Counted from the stretch's first letter, positions 48,647 to 59,602 are shown. The stretch is 64,000 nt of DNA from Marine Group III euryarchaeote CG-Bathy1 (GCA_001875425.1 MIYU01000016.1:1-64000); one strand, 5' to 3'. Notes: generated by a model from the letters alone, not told the origin. Program-made: numbers and translations.

Positions 48647-49930
48647 ATGAGTAGCAATATTTATGATGCAATACACGGAGTTATTGAATTAACTCCGATA
48701 ATGGAAGAACTTATAGAAATACCAGAATTTCAAAGATTACGAGGAATAAAGCAATTAGGTATAACCAATTTGGTTTTTCCTGGAGCCAATCATACTAGAT
48801 TTGAACACTCATTAGGGGTGGGGCATTTAGCTAGAAAAATATGTAATAATTTAAAATTGGAAGAAGATGAAGAAAATCTAATTGTGGCTGCTGCACTTTT
48901 ACATGACATTGGACACGGCCCCTATTCACATACACTAGAAAAAATACTAATTGAAAAGAAAGGATATGGCCATACAGAAATATCGAAGCAAATGATAACT
49001 GGAGATATCAAACAAGAGAATGGAATGTTGCGGGATTTTCAAACGATATCAGATATATTAGAAAAATATAATCTCGAATCTGAAAAGGTTGCAGAATTAG
49101 TCACTGGAGATAGTGAAAGAGATGAATTTGTACTGTTTTTTAAGGAAAAACAGAGTTTTTACAACGGACCTGCGTATAGAACCCAAATTGTACATTCTGC
49201 TATAGATGCAGATAGAATGGATTACTTACTGAGAGATTCTTACTACACAGGGGTGGCTCTTGGAACTATAGACGTAGCAAGAATAATGCAATCTTTTAGA
49301 ATACATAATAATGATTTAGTAATACATAAAAATTGTATTCCTGCACTTGAAGGAATGTTGGTTGCTAGAAATTTGATGTATTCAGCAGTTTACAACCATA
49401 AAACGGCACGAATTGGCCAACTGATGATAGAACGTGCTGTTGAAACGATGGAAAATTTTGAAATTGAAGAGATACAAAAATTGACTGATGATGAATTTGA
49501 TCAACTCCTGATAAGTATGGGTGGCTTTCAAAAAGAGATTCTAAATCGAATAAAATATAGAAAATTGTACAAAACTGCGATTAAAATCAAATCTGAAGAA
49601 ATAGATGATGAGAATAAAGAAGTCTTTTTAGAAATGTGTGAAAAGGAAGGGCGTAAAAATATGGAAAGTAAGATTGCGAGAATGGTTGGCATTGAACCGA
49701 GAGAAGTTATTATTGATATTCCCAAACCAGAAATAATAAAAAATAAGAAAAATAGTAGATTTAGTAAAATTCCAATATTTGATGAAGGAAAGGTGCGCTC
49801 AATAAGAAATTATTCTGAAATTGTTAGAACTTTAGAAGTAAAGGAAAAGATTCCATGGGCCATAGCAATAATCTGTCCAGAAAAATTTAGAGGGAAAATA
49901 GCTGCTAAAGCTGACGATATTCTATTTTGA
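48647..49930 (+). CDS. HD-domain phosphohydrolase (dNTPase-like)
   Basis: HTRFEHSLGVGHLARKI...ALLHDIGHGPYSHTLE...HSAIDADRMDYLLRDSYYTGV. Confidence 0.9.
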   Translation: MSSNIYDAIHGVIELTPIMEELIEIPEFQRLRGIKQLGITNLVFPGANHTRFEHSLGVGHLARKICNNLKLEEDEENLIVAAALLHDIGHGPYSHTLEKILIEKKGYGHTEISKQMITGDIKQENGMLRDFQTISDILEKYNLESEKVAELVTGDSERDEFVLFFKEKQSFYNGPAYRTQIVHSAIDADRMDYLLRDSYYTGVALGTIDVARIMQSFRIHNNDLVIHKNCIPALEGMLVARNLMYSAVYNHKTARIGQLMIERAVETMENFEIEEIQKLTDDEFDQLLISMGGFQKEILNRIKYRKLYKTAIKIKSEEIDDENKEVFLEMCEKEGRKNMESKIARMVGIEPREVIIDIPKPEIIKNKKNSRFSKIPIFDEGKVRSIRNYSEIVRTLEVKEKIPWAIAIICPEKFRGKIAAKADDILF

Positions 49931-50040
49931 TAATGATAAAACGATTAAGAAGTTAAAAATACATTTCTCCTCATAAAGTTAATAAAGAAAAATGAGCAAA
50001 ACACTTAAATCCGAAGACTTTCGTGAAGTCAAACAGAACG

Positions 50041-51144
50041 ATGGCTAATGCAACCAAAAATTTAGTGTTTGTTTCTATAATAATAATGTCTTGTTTGTCG
50101 ACATTTGGAGTTGGCAAAGCTGATGTAGAAGTTGAGACGTATACAACTAATGAATCCGGAGAAATCGTAGTTTCTCTAAAAACGAATTACATTGCTGGAG
50201 AAGATATAGTCGTAAGTATAACATTAACAGAAGATACAAAGGATAATGAAAATTTATCTAGAATAAGAGTATTGGGGGAATTTCCAACCATAACTACGAA
50301 TAAGAAACTGGGAGGAGTTATACCTGCTTCTGGGAGTTTAGAACCTGGACAAGCAGGGCCGTATAACTGGACAATTAGCTCGACATTTATCTCATCCACG
50401 CTTGGAAGAGATTTAGAAGGTGAAGATTATAGTGGTGACGGATCGCCGAATTATATTGGAATTATAGATTTCATTATTGAAGTTGATGAAAAAGTTGGAA
50501 ATAATTATAATGTAATAGCTGCGAGTTCTAACTCGATAACTATAGTTACTCCAGAAGATGAAAGTGGCGGACTAGATATCCTAAAAAATATACCACTAGA
50601 AGCTTTGATAGGATTTGTAGCATTTTTAGGAATTGTTGCGACTGGAACTTATTTGATGACTAGAGAAACGGATGAAGGCGTCCTAGATGATGCACCTTCG
50701 AATCTCGATTCTGGATTAGGACTTGGAGGGCTTGGTAGTAGTTTGTTTGACGGCGATAAGGATGAGGACGAAGAAGAAGAGGAAGAGGAAGACAAGCCTA
50801 AAAGAAAGAAAAAGGCCGGTAGTTCAAAGAAAAAAGTCACTAGGAAAAAAGCAAAACCTCCTGCATTGAAGAATAAAGAACCACCGAAACCAAAAGATAA
50901 ACCGAAATATTGTCCTGAATGTAATGGTGTTGCACAATATTGGTCTAAAGAAATTTATGAACATGATTATGAAACTGAATATTACTGTGAAAAATGTGAG
51001 TCGTATATAGAACCGATATTAGAACAAAATTTCAAAAAAGAGAGTAGAACTAGAAGAAGAAGTAACAGAAGAGGAAAAACTGATAGAAAGTCTGACAAAG
51101 AGAGAAAGAGAACTCGTGATCGTAGACCGGAATCACTAGTCTGA
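50041..51144 (+). CDS. Membrane protein with secreted N-domain, acidic/lysine-rich linker and C-terminal zinc ribbon
   Basis: Signal peptide, TM IGFVAFLGIVATGTYLM, DEDEEEEEEEDKPKRKKKAGSSKKK, CPECNGVAQYW..YYCEKCES; ORF extends to GTG at 50023. Confidence 0.7.
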   Translation: MANATKNLVFVSIIIMSCLSTFGVGKADVEVETYTTNESGEIVVSLKTNYIAGEDIVVSITLTEDTKDNENLSRIRVLGEFPTITTNKKLGGVIPASGSLEPGQAGPYNWTISSTFISSTLGRDLEGEDYSGDGSPNYIGIIDFIIEVDEKVGNNYNVIAASSNSITIVTPEDESGGLDILKNIPLEALIGFVAFLGIVATGTYLMTRETDEGVLDDAPSNLDSGLGLGGLGSSLFDGDKDEDEEEEEEEDKPKRKKKAGSSKKKVTRKKAKPPALKNKEPPKPKDKPKYCPECNGVAQYWSKEIYEHDYETEYYCEKCESYIEPILEQNFKKESRTRRRSNRRGKTDRKSDKERKRTRDRRPESLV

Positions 51145-52599
51145 TTATTTTATTTTAACATCTACGATGTGACATCTTGGCTCATTGCTATTAAAAATTT
51201 TAGAGCAAAGATTAGATGATAAAGGAATTAAATCAACAAAGAGATTGGTAACTTCGCGGCGTGCTTTTTCCAATAATACACCTTTACTCCAATCAGTTAT
51301 AGCTATTGATTTGATACTGTTACCTTTATTGTCAGATAACTGTACGTGAGAATATCTAAGATATGTTTTTTTATCTTCAGAATCTAATGAAAAGGAGGTA
51401 CCATTGAAATGAGAAACTTTAACCTTAACACGACTAACTTCATCGATAAAATTGTTGATATCACTTAAAGAACGAGATGGTGGGTTACTAGGAGATTCTA
51501 AAGGTAAGTTTGTAAAATCTTCCAATAATGCATCAATATTATTCATGGATTTATTAGCGATTTTTAAGGTTGATGTAAGTATTCTTTTCCATCTAGTATC
51601 CTTGGATTTTTCCGTTTCTCCGCGTACAAAATAATAAGATAAAGGATGAGAAATTTGATCGCAAAGTGCATTTCCACCGGGACATATACCTGTATTCTTC
51701 AAAGTTTTACAACTTGGAGCACTGTACTTTGTTTCTGAAGAAGTTCCAGTAATGTGTTCAACTTGATATCGAGTTACTGATTCGCGAAAATCTGGAGCTG
51801 TAGCGAAGATATCCATGATTTTTTCATGATCTTGACCTAAAGAAGATAAAAAAGTAGTCAGGAAAAATCTACCATGCTGAGAAACGTTAAAACCAGATTG
51901 TAAGGCAGCCATGTGTTGCTGAAAACATGGAGGGGCTTTCTCTTCCAAATTGAATTTTCCAAAATCTAAAGACATGGATGCTTTTCTTTCGTCTGCTTTT
52001 GATTGCAAAGAACTCAATGTATCCTTAAATAAATCTGAAATTTCCTTAGTTGGTGTAGGTAAATCGTATAAATCTAATCGTATTACTTCCATTAGAAGCC
52101 TTATCACTGTTTTTTTAGATATACCTATAACACGACCATCTTTTATGCCGCGATTAGAAAGTTTCCATTTTTTTCCACGTAAATTTGATGCTGAGGTAAT
52201 ATAATCAATAAAGGGCATTGAAAATGTATCTTTCTGTAACTTGACATCAAGATTCAACCCGTTACAAACTTCTAAAAGATTTTGATTTGAGTCATTTTCG
52301 AGGAAATTGCATGCAGCTTCTGCCTCAGCGTGTGCAACATATCTTATTAGATTAGTATTGTCAGAAGCGGAAAGAATTAAACGTGAATAAAAGAAACTTA
52401 ATACGTGGTCTTCGACATCTCGAACAGTAATAGGCGTGTCTGTGAAAGACTGTTTATTTGAAAGAGATGAAGATAAACGAAATTCCCCCAATTCTCTAAC
52501 CTCGTGATAAATATTATCGTGAATAAGCGTTGACAAATCTATATCTTCTACTATTTTTTTAGCCTCTGGTAAAAATGGGTACTTTCGATAGATTTGCAC
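51145..52599 (-). CDS. priL: DNA primase large subunit PriL
   Basis: YRKYPFLPEAKKI N-terminus and Fe-S region SCKTLKNTGICPGGNALCDQISHPLSYY. Confidence 0.9.
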   Translation of the reverse strand: MQIYRKYPFLPEAKKIVEDIDLSTLIHDNIYHEVRELGEFRLSSSLSNKQSFTDTPITVRDVEDHVLSFFYSRLILSASDNTNLIRYVAHAEAEAACNFLENDSNQNLLEVCNGLNLDVKLQKDTFSMPFIDYITSASNLRGKKWKLSNRGIKDGRVIGISKKTVIRLLMEVIRLDLYDLPTPTKEISDLFKDTLSSLQSKADERKASMSLDFGKFNLEEKAPPCFQQHMAALQSGFNVSQHGRFFLTTFLSSLGQDHEKIMDIFATAPDFRESVTRYQVEHITGTSSETKYSAPSCKTLKNTGICPGGNALCDQISHPLSYYFVRGETEKSKDTRWKRILTSTLKIANKSMNNIDALLEDFTNLPLESPSNPPSRSLSDINNFIDEVSRVKVKVSHFNGTSFSLDSEDKKTYLRYSHVQLSDNKGNSIKSIAITDWSKGVLLEKARREVTNLFVDLIPLSSNLCSKIFNSNEPRCHIVDVKIK

Positions 52600-52613
52600 A
52601 AAAACAGTAACCA

Positions 52614-53651
52614 GTGCGGTTTTATAATATCGAGCGAAGTCAATGTTCTGTGGGAAAAACGATAGTTAAGATTGAAGAAGTTGACAAAACTTACTACATA
52701 ACTGGTTTTAGTGGGAAAATTTTAGGAGAAATAAAAGCTTTGGAGAAATTAAGTTTAGAGATTAAAAAAGGAGAAATTTTTGGTTTTTTAGGTAGAAATG
52801 GAGCAGGGAAAACGACTACGATAAAATGCCTAATGGGAATACTCTCACCTGATTCTGGAAAAATTGAAATTGATGGTGTATCGATACATGATTTTCCTAT
52901 AGATGTAAAACAAAAAATAGGTTATATCCCTGAAAAAATAGGATTGTATGAAAAACTGACACCAGAAGAAATAGTAGAATATTTAGGTAAATTTTATCAA
53001 ATAAACGAAAATAAGCTTAAAGAAAAAGCAAAGGAATTATTTGAAATATTTGGTCTTGAAAAGCATCTTGAAAAAAAAATAGAATATTTGTCAATGGGTT
53101 TGAAAAAGCGTGTAGCGTTAGTTTGTGCACTGATAAATGATCCTGAATTATTGGTTCTTGATGAACCGATGTCAGGCCTAGATCCGGAATCAACTGCAGC
53201 CTTAAGAGAATCTTTGTTAAGACTTAATAAAAAGGGCTTAACTATTTTTCTAAGTAGTCATTTATTAGCTGAAGTACAGAAGATATGTTCCAGAATTGGA
53301 ATAATAAATGAAGGAAAACTTACTACCCTAGATTCTGTATCGGAATTACAAAAAAAAGTTAATGAAATCGGAATGCATTTACATTTAAAAGTTAAGAAAG
53401 TAGATCGTTTTGGTAATGTATCTGGGGTGCTAAACTACATAGATAAAATTGAGGAAATGAAATATGTGAAAAATGTAAAAGCTTTTCCTGATGGAGATTT
53501 AGTTAGATTGGAAATTGATGTTGAAAAGGATATAAGTCCTCAAATAACAGAAAAATTGGTTGAAAATAAGATTCAAGTTTATTCGATAACGCCTAAAGAA
53601 GCAACACTAGAAGATATTTTTCTATTAGAAACGGAGCCTAATAATGATTAA
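52614..53651 (+). CDS. ABC transporter ATP-binding protein
   Basis: GRNGAGKTTTIKCLMG Walker A, LSMGLKKRVALVCALINDPELLVLDEPMSGLDP; actual start likely internal. Confidence 0.93.
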   Translation: MRFYNIERSQCSVGKTIVKIEEVDKTYYITGFSGKILGEIKALEKLSLEIKKGEIFGFLGRNGAGKTTTIKCLMGILSPDSGKIEIDGVSIHDFPIDVKQKIGYIPEKIGLYEKLTPEEIVEYLGKFYQINENKLKEKAKELFEIFGLEKHLEKKIEYLSMGLKKRVALVCALINDPELLVLDEPMSGLDPESTAALRESLLRLNKKGLTIFLSSHLLAEVQKICSRIGIINEGKLTTLDSVSELQKKVNEIGMHLHLKVKKVDRFGNVSGVLNYIDKIEEMKYVKNVKAFPDGDLVRLEIDVEKDISPQITEKLVENKIQVYSITPKEATLEDIFLLETEPNND

Positions 53652-55092
53652 TATAAAGAATAAGTGGAAACCATTCGCTATAGCTCTGTTAGTAATTATT
53701 GTAATTGTAGGGATGCAACAAATATATTGGATGGGTAAGATAGATATAGATTCGAAAGAAATGTGGAATAATAGAGAGATAAACCACAATGTAGAAGAAT
53801 CCGAAGAGTCGTGGTCTGTTAATTATAATTATAAAAATAATACAGAAACGAATTTGAAAGGATCTATAGATACGCCGCCTTGTTTTGAAGTTTATACAAA
53901 TGAAACTATAGAAATTGGTGTCTTTTCTGAGATGGATGGAATTGTTTACACTGAAACACTTTATGGAAAAACAAAACTAGTGATTGATGGATTGCCGATA
54001 ACAGTGAATGGTGACTTGTGTAATGAATTTAAACAAGGTGAAATTGTATACATATCTGTAAAATTAAATGAATCTGTAATAATTACAGAAGACAATATAA
54101 CAGTATATCAACAGAGTTGGGAAGCTGAAAGAAATGATGTAAAACTAACATCCCATATTGATAGATGGTTTTACTTAGCTGAATTACTTATATTCGTAAT
54201 TGGAATATATTTAACAATCGAGAAATACCCTCATAGAAATAAAGTTTGGAAAGATACTTGGAATATAGCAAGATTTGAATTTAATAGTGAAATAAAAACC
54301 AATAGAACAATGATTTTGATTATATTTTTTACGTTATTCATAACAGGTATGGGGTGGTTATTAGGTGATTTACAAAAAGAAGGAAGTCCCATACTAGGTA
54401 GTGTACAAACGCCTGAAGATGCTATTACGAGATTGAGTTGGTTTACATTTTTTGTTGTTTCATTAGCGGCTATTGCAGTTTCTAGTGATAATATTTATAA
54501 GGAGAAACAGAGCAATACAATATCCTTACTTCTATCCAGACCAGTAAGTAAAGAGAGTATTATTTTAGGAAAGGGGATTGGTCTTACTGGTGCAATCGGT
54601 GCTCCCGCTTTCATAGCTATGTTTATTGGATTAATATTAATGATTAAAGGAGGAGAAACTCCTAGAATTTTAGCAATAGGTGGATACATGATTTTAGGAA
54701 TTATGATGATATTAACTATTGTATTCTTACAACTATGTTTTTCAATTATAGCGAGAAGTGGCGCTGAATCTGTGGTGTATGGGTTGGGTGTCTGGCTTCT
54801 ATTAACTTTGGTTTGGTCTCTAATAATACTTGCAGCAGCATTTGTACTTGGAATTGATGTAACTACCGAGAATTTTGAACATAACGAAGAATATCAATCA
54901 GTAGTAGCTAAAATGGGATTGTTTAACCCCGGTATCGTATATCAATTTGGAGTAGGATTGGCTGGTGAAAGGACACTTTCTGTTGATCTAGAAGGAGTTA
55001 CAGGTTGGATGGTTATATGGGCGATAATATTTTGGCCTATGTTTTATTGGAGGTTGGCTGTGTGGCTCTTCAAGGAGGAACGATATTTATGA
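53644..55092 (+). CDS. ABC-2-type transporter permease with N-terminal ectodomain
   Basis: N-terminal TM, ~150-aa polar domain, then ABC-2 region KEKQSNTISLLLSRPVSKESIILGKGIG. Confidence 0.85.
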   Translation: MINIKNKWKPFAIALLVIIVIVGMQQIYWMGKIDIDSKEMWNNREINHNVEESEESWSVNYNYKNNTETNLKGSIDTPPCFEVYTNETIEIGVFSEMDGIVYTETLYGKTKLVIDGLPITVNGDLCNEFKQGEIVYISVKLNESVIITEDNITVYQQSWEAERNDVKLTSHIDRWFYLAELLIFVIGIYLTIEKYPHRNKVWKDTWNIARFEFNSEIKTNRTMILIIFFTLFITGMGWLLGDLQKEGSPILGSVQTPEDAITRLSWFTFFVVSLAAIAVSSDNIYKEKQSNTISLLLSRPVSKESIILGKGIGLTGAIGAPAFIAMFIGLILMIKGGETPRILAIGGYMILGIMMILTIVFLQLCFSIIARSGAESVVYGLGVWLLLTLVWSLIILAAAFVLGIDVTTENFEHNEEYQSVVAKMGLFNPGIVYQFGVGLAGERTLSVDLEGVTGWMVIWAIIFWPMFYWRLAVWLFKEERYL

Positions 55093-56096
55093 AAAGACGA
55101 GACGAAAATGCCGTTACTCATATAATTGAATTTACTTTAGCATTAACAGTATTCCTTCTAATGTTACAAGCATTTACGACAACAATGGATTACAGATTAG
55201 GAATTGACTTGGATAAACATTCCAATAGAATTTCTGAAAGTAAAGTAGCATTGAATCAACTTGTCAGTTCAACCGGAAATGTGAATAATGAAACGGAATG
55301 GAATGAATTTGAATACGGTATTGGTGATACTCAAATTAGGCATGACTTTGAAGTAGGAATACTTAATGAGAATGGAAATATTGATGTGAAGAAATGTCTT
55401 GCACTAGCGAAATTACCACGACTTTTTCTATCTGAAAAATTAGGTGTTACTGAAAATTTAGAAATAACGATTACATCATTAGTGGATGGAGAAGAAATCA
55501 TTCGATGGGGTAGTGATTCAAATGAAGCTTATGCGAGTGCGACTAGCTATAAATTCGTAATATTAGAAGAAGAAGAAAATACATTTCCAGGAAGAATTGA
55601 AGTAACTGTTTTCAAAGGTCCGATAGGGAAAGATGAAATTGTTATTACGGAAATAATGTATGCTCCAGAAAATGATTATGACAATTATGAATGGATTGAA
55701 ATATACAACCCAACCAATTATGCTTTAGAATTAAATGAATTCAAAATAAGCGATCGTAATGAAAGTGATTATTTGAAAAGAGATGCAGACGATATTATCA
55801 CCATTCCAGCTGGTGCTGTAGGGATAATAGTAGTTAATGAGACATTTTTCAGAGAAAATATATTAGTTTCTGTTGATGATAATGCATATATTTTTGAAGT
55901 CGAAGATTCAGCAATAGGAAATGGTTTAGATATAGAGGATGAAATTACAGTGAAATATGGTACAAATGAACGGAAAGTGTCATATAATTATGAAACCGAC
56001 GGGGCTTTTAGAAATGGAAATAGTTTGAATATTAGCTGTATTGAATGCGATGAATTTGTAGAGGGTGAAATAACTCCGGGAACTTACGAATCCTAA
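55089..56096 (+). CDS. Pilin-like N-terminus fused to lamin-tail domain (LTD)
   Basis: MKRRDENAVTHIIEFTLALTVFLLMLQAF pilin-like helix; IVITEIMYAPENDYDNYEWIEIYNPTNYALELNEFKISD LTD motif; 4-nt overlap (ATGA) with permease stop. Confidence 0.75.
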   Translation: MKRRDENAVTHIIEFTLALTVFLLMLQAFTTTMDYRLGIDLDKHSNRISESKVALNQLVSSTGNVNNETEWNEFEYGIGDTQIRHDFEVGILNENGNIDVKKCLALAKLPRLFLSEKLGVTENLEITITSLVDGEEIIRWGSDSNEAYASATSYKFVILEEEENTFPGRIEVTVFKGPIGKDEIVITEIMYAPENDYDNYEWIEIYNPTNYALELNEFKISDRNESDYLKRDADDIITIPAGAVGIIVVNETFFRENILVSVDDNAYIFEVEDSAIGNGLDIEDEITVKYGTNERKVSYNYETDGAFRNGNSLNISCIECDEFVEGEITPGTYES

Positions 56097-56099
56097 CTA

Positions 56100-57290
56100 T
56101 TATTCGAAGGCAGCTATACCGGTAATCCAGCGGCCTAAAATTAGATTGTGAATATCATGAGTTCCTTCATATGTTTTTACAGATTCTAAATTAGCCATGT
56201 GGCGCATGATAGGGTATTCATTCAAAATTCCATTTGCCCCATGAAGATCCCTAGCTACTCTAGCGATATCTAAGGCAATTTCTACATTATTCATTTTAGC
56301 AAGAGAAACCTGTTCAGGAATCATAGTGTGGTCATCTTTCATGCGACCAAGTTGTAATGCTAAAAGTTGCCCCTTAGTTATTTCATTTAACATCCATGCC
56401 AATTTATTCTGAACTAATTGAAAAGAAGCTATTGGTTTGTCGAATTGTATACGGCTTAAAGAATAATCTTTAGAAGAAATGAAGCAACCCATTGCAGCAC
56501 CTAACGAACCCCAAGCAATACCATATCTTGCTTGTGTTAAACAGCCGAGTGGGCCTTTTAGACCTGTAACATTAGGAAGAATGCGATTCTTTGGTATTTT
56601 ACAATCTTGAAAAACTAATTCAGATGTTATGGAGGCCCTTAAGCTATGTTTTCCTTTCATTTCTGGAGCTGAAAAACCTGCATCCCCTTTCTCAACTACG
56701 AACCCTCTTATTTTTCCATCTAATTTTGCCCAAACTATTGCTAAATCAGCGATAGTTCCATTAGTAATCCACATCTTTGCCCCATTTAGAATAAAATAAT
56801 CATCAGACTCTACAGCTGTGGTTTTCATACCGCCTGGATCTGAACCAGAATCTGGTTCTGTTAAACCAAAACAACCAATAAGTTCACCTTTTGCCATTTT
56901 AGGTATGTATTTTTTCTTTTGATCTTCATCTCCATAAGCCAGAATAGGATACATACAAAGCGAACCTTGAACTGAAACAAAACTACGGATAGCTGAATCA
57001 CCTCTTTCTAATTCTTGACAGATGAGACCATAAGCGATATTACTCATGCCTGCACAGCCATACTCAGTATCGTGGTTACAACCAAAAAGACCCATTTTTC
57101 CTATTTCAGATATAAGCTCCATAGGGAAAGTGCCTTCCATATAATGTTCATCAATTATGGGGAGAACTTTGTCATCCACCCATTCCCTTACCAAATCCCT
57201 TACCATAATCTCCTCTTCGGTAAGGTGGCTTTCTATGTTGTAAAAATCAATTCCTTTGTAAGATGACATAGCTAAACCTTTGTGTTCCAT
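56100..57290 (-). CDS. Acyl-CoA dehydrogenase, glutaryl-CoA dehydrogenase-like
   Basis: CFGLTEPDSGSDPGGMKTTAV, YGIAWGSLGAAMGCF, YEGTHDIHNLILGRWITG. Confidence 0.88.
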   Translation of the reverse strand: MEHKGLAMSSYKGIDFYNIESHLTEEEIMVRDLVREWVDDKVLPIIDEHYMEGTFPMELISEIGKMGLFGCNHDTEYGCAGMSNIAYGLICQELERGDSAIRSFVSVQGSLCMYPILAYGDEDQKKKYIPKMAKGELIGCFGLTEPDSGSDPGGMKTTAVESDDYFILNGAKMWITNGTIADLAIVWAKLDGKIRGFVVEKGDAGFSAPEMKGKHSLRASITSELVFQDCKIPKNRILPNVTGLKGPLGCLTQARYGIAWGSLGAAMGCFISSKDYSLSRIQFDKPIASFQLVQNKLAWMLNEITKGQLLALQLGRMKDDHTMIPEQVSLAKMNNVEIALDIARVARDLHGANGILNEYPIMRHMANLESVKTYEGTHDIHNLILGRWITGIAAFE

Positions 57291-57329
57291 CTAGGAGGGG
57301 ATTATATATTGCTGTCTCATACGAATATA

Positions 57330-58307
57330 ATGGATGAAATCTGGGTAGAGAAGTATCGGCCTCAAAAATTGGCTGAAGTAGTTGGACAGAAAACTACAAC
57401 TTCCCGACTTAGTAATTATGTGAAAGAAAAATCGATGCCTCATTTGATGTTTTCTGGACCTGCAGGGACTGGAAAAACGTCATCTGCAATAGCTTTGGCA
57501 AAAGAAATGTTTAAAGAAAATTGGAAATATAATGTGCATGAATTGAATGCATCAGATGAACGAGGAATAGATGTTGTTAGAGGTAAAATAAAGGAATTTG
57601 CTAGGACGGCCCCTTTAGGGGAAGAAGGATTCAAAATTATATTTCTAGATGAAGCAGATGCATTAACGAGTGCTGCACAAGCAGCTTTGAGAAGAACAAT
57701 GGAGAAATATTCTAGAACCTGTAGATTTATTTTATCCTGTAATTACTCTTCAAAAATAATAGACCCTATTCAATCTAGATGTGCAGTTTTTAGATTTAGA
57801 CCCGTGAAAGAAGAGGAAATGAAAAAATATTTGAAATACGTTTCTGGAAAACAAAATCTTAAAATCACCGATGACGGGCTGGATGCAGTAGTATACCTTG
57901 CGCAGGGCGATATGAGAAGAGGAATCAACAATTTACAAATGGCCGCAGCATCGGGAATTGAAAGTATAGATTCCGATGTAGTATACCAAGCCGTCGCTGC
58001 AGCTAGACCCGATGAAATAAGAGGTGCACTAGAATACGCAATCGCAGGAAAATTTTCTAAAGCGAGAGAGTGTTTGGATAAATTACAGATAACTTATGGA
58101 TTAGCAGGAGAGGACATTGTACGACAAATGCATAGAACTATTAGAGAGATGGATATAACTGACGATACTAAAATTGGCCTGATAAGTGCCCTTGCAGAAA
58201 CAGACTTTAGGATTGGAGAGGGTGCTAATGCGTGGATCCAAATAGAGGCAGCAATTGCACAATTTGTGAATGCTGGTAAAAATTTAAACAGGGAATTAGA
58301 AAAATAG
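57330..58307 (+). CDS. rfcS: Replication factor C small subunit
   Basis: IWVEKYRPQKLAEVVGQ, FSGPAGTGKTSSAIALAKE, FLDEADALTSAAQAALRRTME; Met at 57330 is likely start. Confidence 0.95.
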   Translation: MDEIWVEKYRPQKLAEVVGQKTTTSRLSNYVKEKSMPHLMFSGPAGTGKTSSAIALAKEMFKENWKYNVHELNASDERGIDVVRGKIKEFARTAPLGEEGFKIIFLDEADALTSAAQAALRRTMEKYSRTCRFILSCNYSSKIIDPIQSRCAVFRFRPVKEEEMKKYLKYVSGKQNLKITDDGLDAVVYLAQGDMRRGINNLQMAAASGIESIDSDVVYQAVAAARPDEIRGALEYAIAGKFSKARECLDKLQITYGLAGEDIVRQMHRTIREMDITDDTKIGLISALAETDFRIGEGANAWIQIEAAIAQFVNAGKNLNRELEK

Positions 58308-58318
58308 TAGGAATAAAT

Positions 58319-59602
58319 ATGAAGCGAGATTTTCTTGTTTTAGAAGATTTTGAATTAGAAGGTAAAAAAATACTTGTTAGAGTTGATATTAATTCATCTA
58401 TAAATCCTGAAAATGGAGAAATATTAGACGATACCAGAATAAGAAGGCATGCAGAAAAAACTATAAAATATTTAGCTGATAAAAAGGCTAAAATTGTCAT
58501 AATTGCACATCAATCTAGACCTGGAAATTTAGATTTTGTACCTTTAGAAAAGCATGCAGAAAAAATGAGTGAGATAATTAATAAAAGGGTTAAATTTATA
58601 CCCGATATTTGTAATGCTAAGGCAAAAAAGGCTATAAGAGATTTGAAAAAAAATGAAATTTTAATGTTAGATAATTTAAGATTTCATGATGACGAAATAA
58701 ATGTACGAGAATATAATGGGAGAAATTTTGAGCCCCAAGAAAAAACTGAAATGGTTAAATCGTTAGCTCCGGAATTTGATTTGTTTGTAAATGATGCTTT
58801 TGCAACTGCACATCGGTGTCAACCATCCATAGTTGGTTTTTCCAGCGAAATACCAACGATTGCAGGAAAAGTGATGGAAAATGAAATAGAACAATTGAAT
58901 AAAGCGCTAAAGGGAAAGGGAAATCCTAGCTTATTGATATTAGGTGGCAGTAAAGCAGAAGATTCTGTTAAAATTGCTACAAACTTTCTAGAGAGAGGAA
59001 TTGATAAAGTTTTGACGGGAGGGTTGGTTGCCAATATTTTCCTAACTGCATCTGGAATTGATATCGGTAATAGTAGTAAAGATTACATAAAAAATAAAAT
59101 TAAAAATCATAAAGAAATAATATCAAAAGCAAAAGAATTGATTGAAAAGTACCCTAAAAATATAGAAATGCCAAACGATATTGCGTTGAATTGCGGAGGA
59201 TTTAGAAAGGGGATTTTATGCGAAGAATTTGATTCTAAAGCGTTTGTTGAAAATCTTTCTGATAGATGTCCAGTTAATGATATAGGTGTAGAAACCGTAG
59301 TTAGATACATAACAGAAATAAATAAAGCAAAGAAAATAATTGCAAATGGCCCAATGGGTGTCTTTGAAGAAAAAGAATTCTCTGGCGGAACTATGGAAGT
59401 TTTCTCTGCTATTGCAAAATCTGAAGCATACACTGTAGTTGGGGGTGGAGAGACTGCGGCTGCTTTCAATATGTATGGATTAAAGAATGATATCGATCAT
59501 ATTTCAACTGGTGGTGGGGCTTGTATAAGCTATTTAGCAGGAAAATTTATGCCTGCAATTGAAGCTATGAAAAGAAATAAAGAGAAATTTTCAAAAAAAT
59601 AG
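58319..59602 (+). CDS. pgk: Phosphoglycerate kinase
   Basis: KILVRVDINSSINPENGEILDDTRI, LILGGSKAEDSVKIA, NGPMGVFEEKEFSGGT, GGGETAAAFNMYG. Confidence 0.95.
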   Translation: MKRDFLVLEDFELEGKKILVRVDINSSINPENGEILDDTRIRRHAEKTIKYLADKKAKIVIIAHQSRPGNLDFVPLEKHAEKMSEIINKRVKFIPDICNAKAKKAIRDLKKNEILMLDNLRFHDDEINVREYNGRNFEPQEKTEMVKSLAPEFDLFVNDAFATAHRCQPSIVGFSSEIPTIAGKVMENEIEQLNKALKGKGNPSLLILGGSKAEDSVKIATNFLERGIDKVLTGGLVANIFLTASGIDIGNSSKDYIKNKIKNHKEIISKAKELIEKYPKNIEMPNDIALNCGGFRKGILCEEFDSKAFVENLSDRCPVNDIGVETVVRYITEINKAKKIIANGPMGVFEEKEFSGGTMEVFSAIAKSEAYTVVGGGETAAAFNMYGLKNDIDHISTGGGACISYLAGKFMPAIEAMKRNKEKFSKK

